From Vitis vinifera (lineage: Eukaryota; Streptophyta; Magnoliopsida; Vitales; Vitaceae): a DNA stretch of 64,000 bases. Location of the stretch: assembly GCF_030704535.1 (NCBI RefSeq), contig NC_081817.1, positions 29,203,001 to 29,267,000 on the forward strand. The letters run 5' to 3'. Below, in pieces: positions 63,144 to 64,000 of this stretch. The notes beneath the pieces are model-generated. The model was not told the origin of the DNA, did no database searches, and was given only the letters and a program-made list of their open reading frames with translations. The position numbers and the translations under genes were made by a program. How positions within the stretch are numbered: position 1 is the stretch's first letter; each line of letters opens with the position of its first letter.

Positions 63144-64000
63144 ATGACGGTGGTGAGTTTTATGGGAGTTCTTCTTCCTCGCCTCAGCCCTCCTTTCCAT
63201 CCCTACAAATTCTTCATTTTATCATATGTCCAGTTGGGAGAAATGGTTTTGTCGTGGAGGCAGACATGGAGAATTCCCTCGTCTCCAGGAGCTTTCTATA
63301 GTGATGTGTCACCAACTCACTGGGGAATTACCAATACACCTTCCTTCAATGAAGGAACTTTAAGTTGAAAATCGTCCGCAGCTGCTTGTGCCTCACTCAA
63401 TGTTCCTGTTGTCCGTAGATTGCTCTTGAAAAGGGAAACTTGTGGCTTCACAGCTCTTCAAACTTCAGAAATTGAAATTTCAGATGTCTCTCAGTTGAAG
63501 CAACTTGCAATGATACCCCATAATCTCTTCATTAAAAATTGTGATTCTGTGGAGTCTCTACTAGAGGACGAATTCCTACAAACCAACATGTACAGTTTGG
63601 AAATTTAAGACTGCTCTTTTTCCAGATCCCCGAGCAAAGTTGGCTTACCCACTACATTGAAATCCCTATCAATCTCTAACTGTACCAAATTGGACCTTCT
63701 TCTACCTGAGTTGTTCAGATGTCATCACCCTGTCCTTGAAAATCTATAGATCAATGGTGGTACCTATGATAATTCTCTCCCGTTATCCTTCTCCATATTG
63801 GACATCTCCCCCAGGTTGACTAATTTCGCAATCAATGGTCTCAAGGGGCTTGAGAAGCTCTGCATTTCGATTTCAGAGGGGGATCCCACATCTCTTCATA
63901 AATTGGAAATCGATGGGTGCTCGGATCTTGTATACATCCAACTGCCGCTCTCACTCGATGTCCCATTTGATTCACAATTGTTCCAAGCTCAGATTGTTGG
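63144..64000 (+). pseudogene. NLR leucine-rich-repeat relic, runs off the window
   Basis: It aligns with about 55550-56400 of the intact NLR. There is no NB-ARC region: the sequence starts abruptly inside the LRR after AT-rich spacer. Stops occur near 63361, 63606 and 63747, and frame shifts lie between them. The 3' part is outside the window. Confidence 0.9.

Noticed and set aside
1-64000. CRISPR arrays, operons, phage or other prokaryotic defence systems
   Set aside because: The content is plant nuclear throughout; the tandem repeats seen lack spacer structure.

Overview
The window is plant nuclear DNA: AT-rich intergenic stretches, intron-less receptor kinase and NLR genes, LTR retrotransposons with tRNA-iMet-type primer sites, MITEs and microsatellites. 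The proteins look most like grapevine (Vitis) G-type lectin receptor kinases (LECRK/RLK1 group) and RPP13-like CC-NBS-LRR proteins. The genus is an inference from remembered family resemblance, not from a search. No prokaryotic system, CRISPR array, rRNA or tRNA gene was seen.

Layout. 1-6269: an intact lectin receptor kinase (930-3413, 827 aa) lies between two LTR-like repeats, one carrying a 182-bp MITE, and is followed by a kinase-tail pseudogene (3838-4281). 6270-9135: a decayed minus-strand Copia element. 9208-11634: a small non-autonomous Copia element with a target duplication. 11739-12625: an inverted-repeat element with a long AT microsatellite, then a 52-bp tandem repeat. 12753-15236: a second 827-aa kinase, followed by a broken kinase tail (16013-16612). 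17752-20133, 23226-25607 and 39124-41505: three nearly identical 793-aa kinases with shared 5' and 3' flanks. The flank of the second holds a 553-bp solo LTR. 29270-32695: an NLR pseudogene whose 3' flank is split by a second copy of the non-autonomous Copia element (33096-35519, minus strand, intact 591-aa ORF). 43-53 kb: repeat-rich spacers, two minisatellite loci, an unclassified 3.5-kb block and a fragment of an NLR start. 53055-57053: one intact CC-NBS-LRR gene of 1332 aa. 58-62 kb: rearranged receptor-kinase relics, one fused to an NLR 3' end. 63144-64000: an NLR leucine-rich-repeat relic running off the window.

The locus is a birth-and-death immune cluster. Non-RD lectin receptor kinases, which would act at the plasma membrane, are interleaved with cytosolic NLRs. 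Shared flanks, mosaic genes, swapped kinase tails and short-homology junctions point to repeated unequal recombination. Nothing shows that the kinases and the NLR act in one pathway; their mixing is a physical observation.
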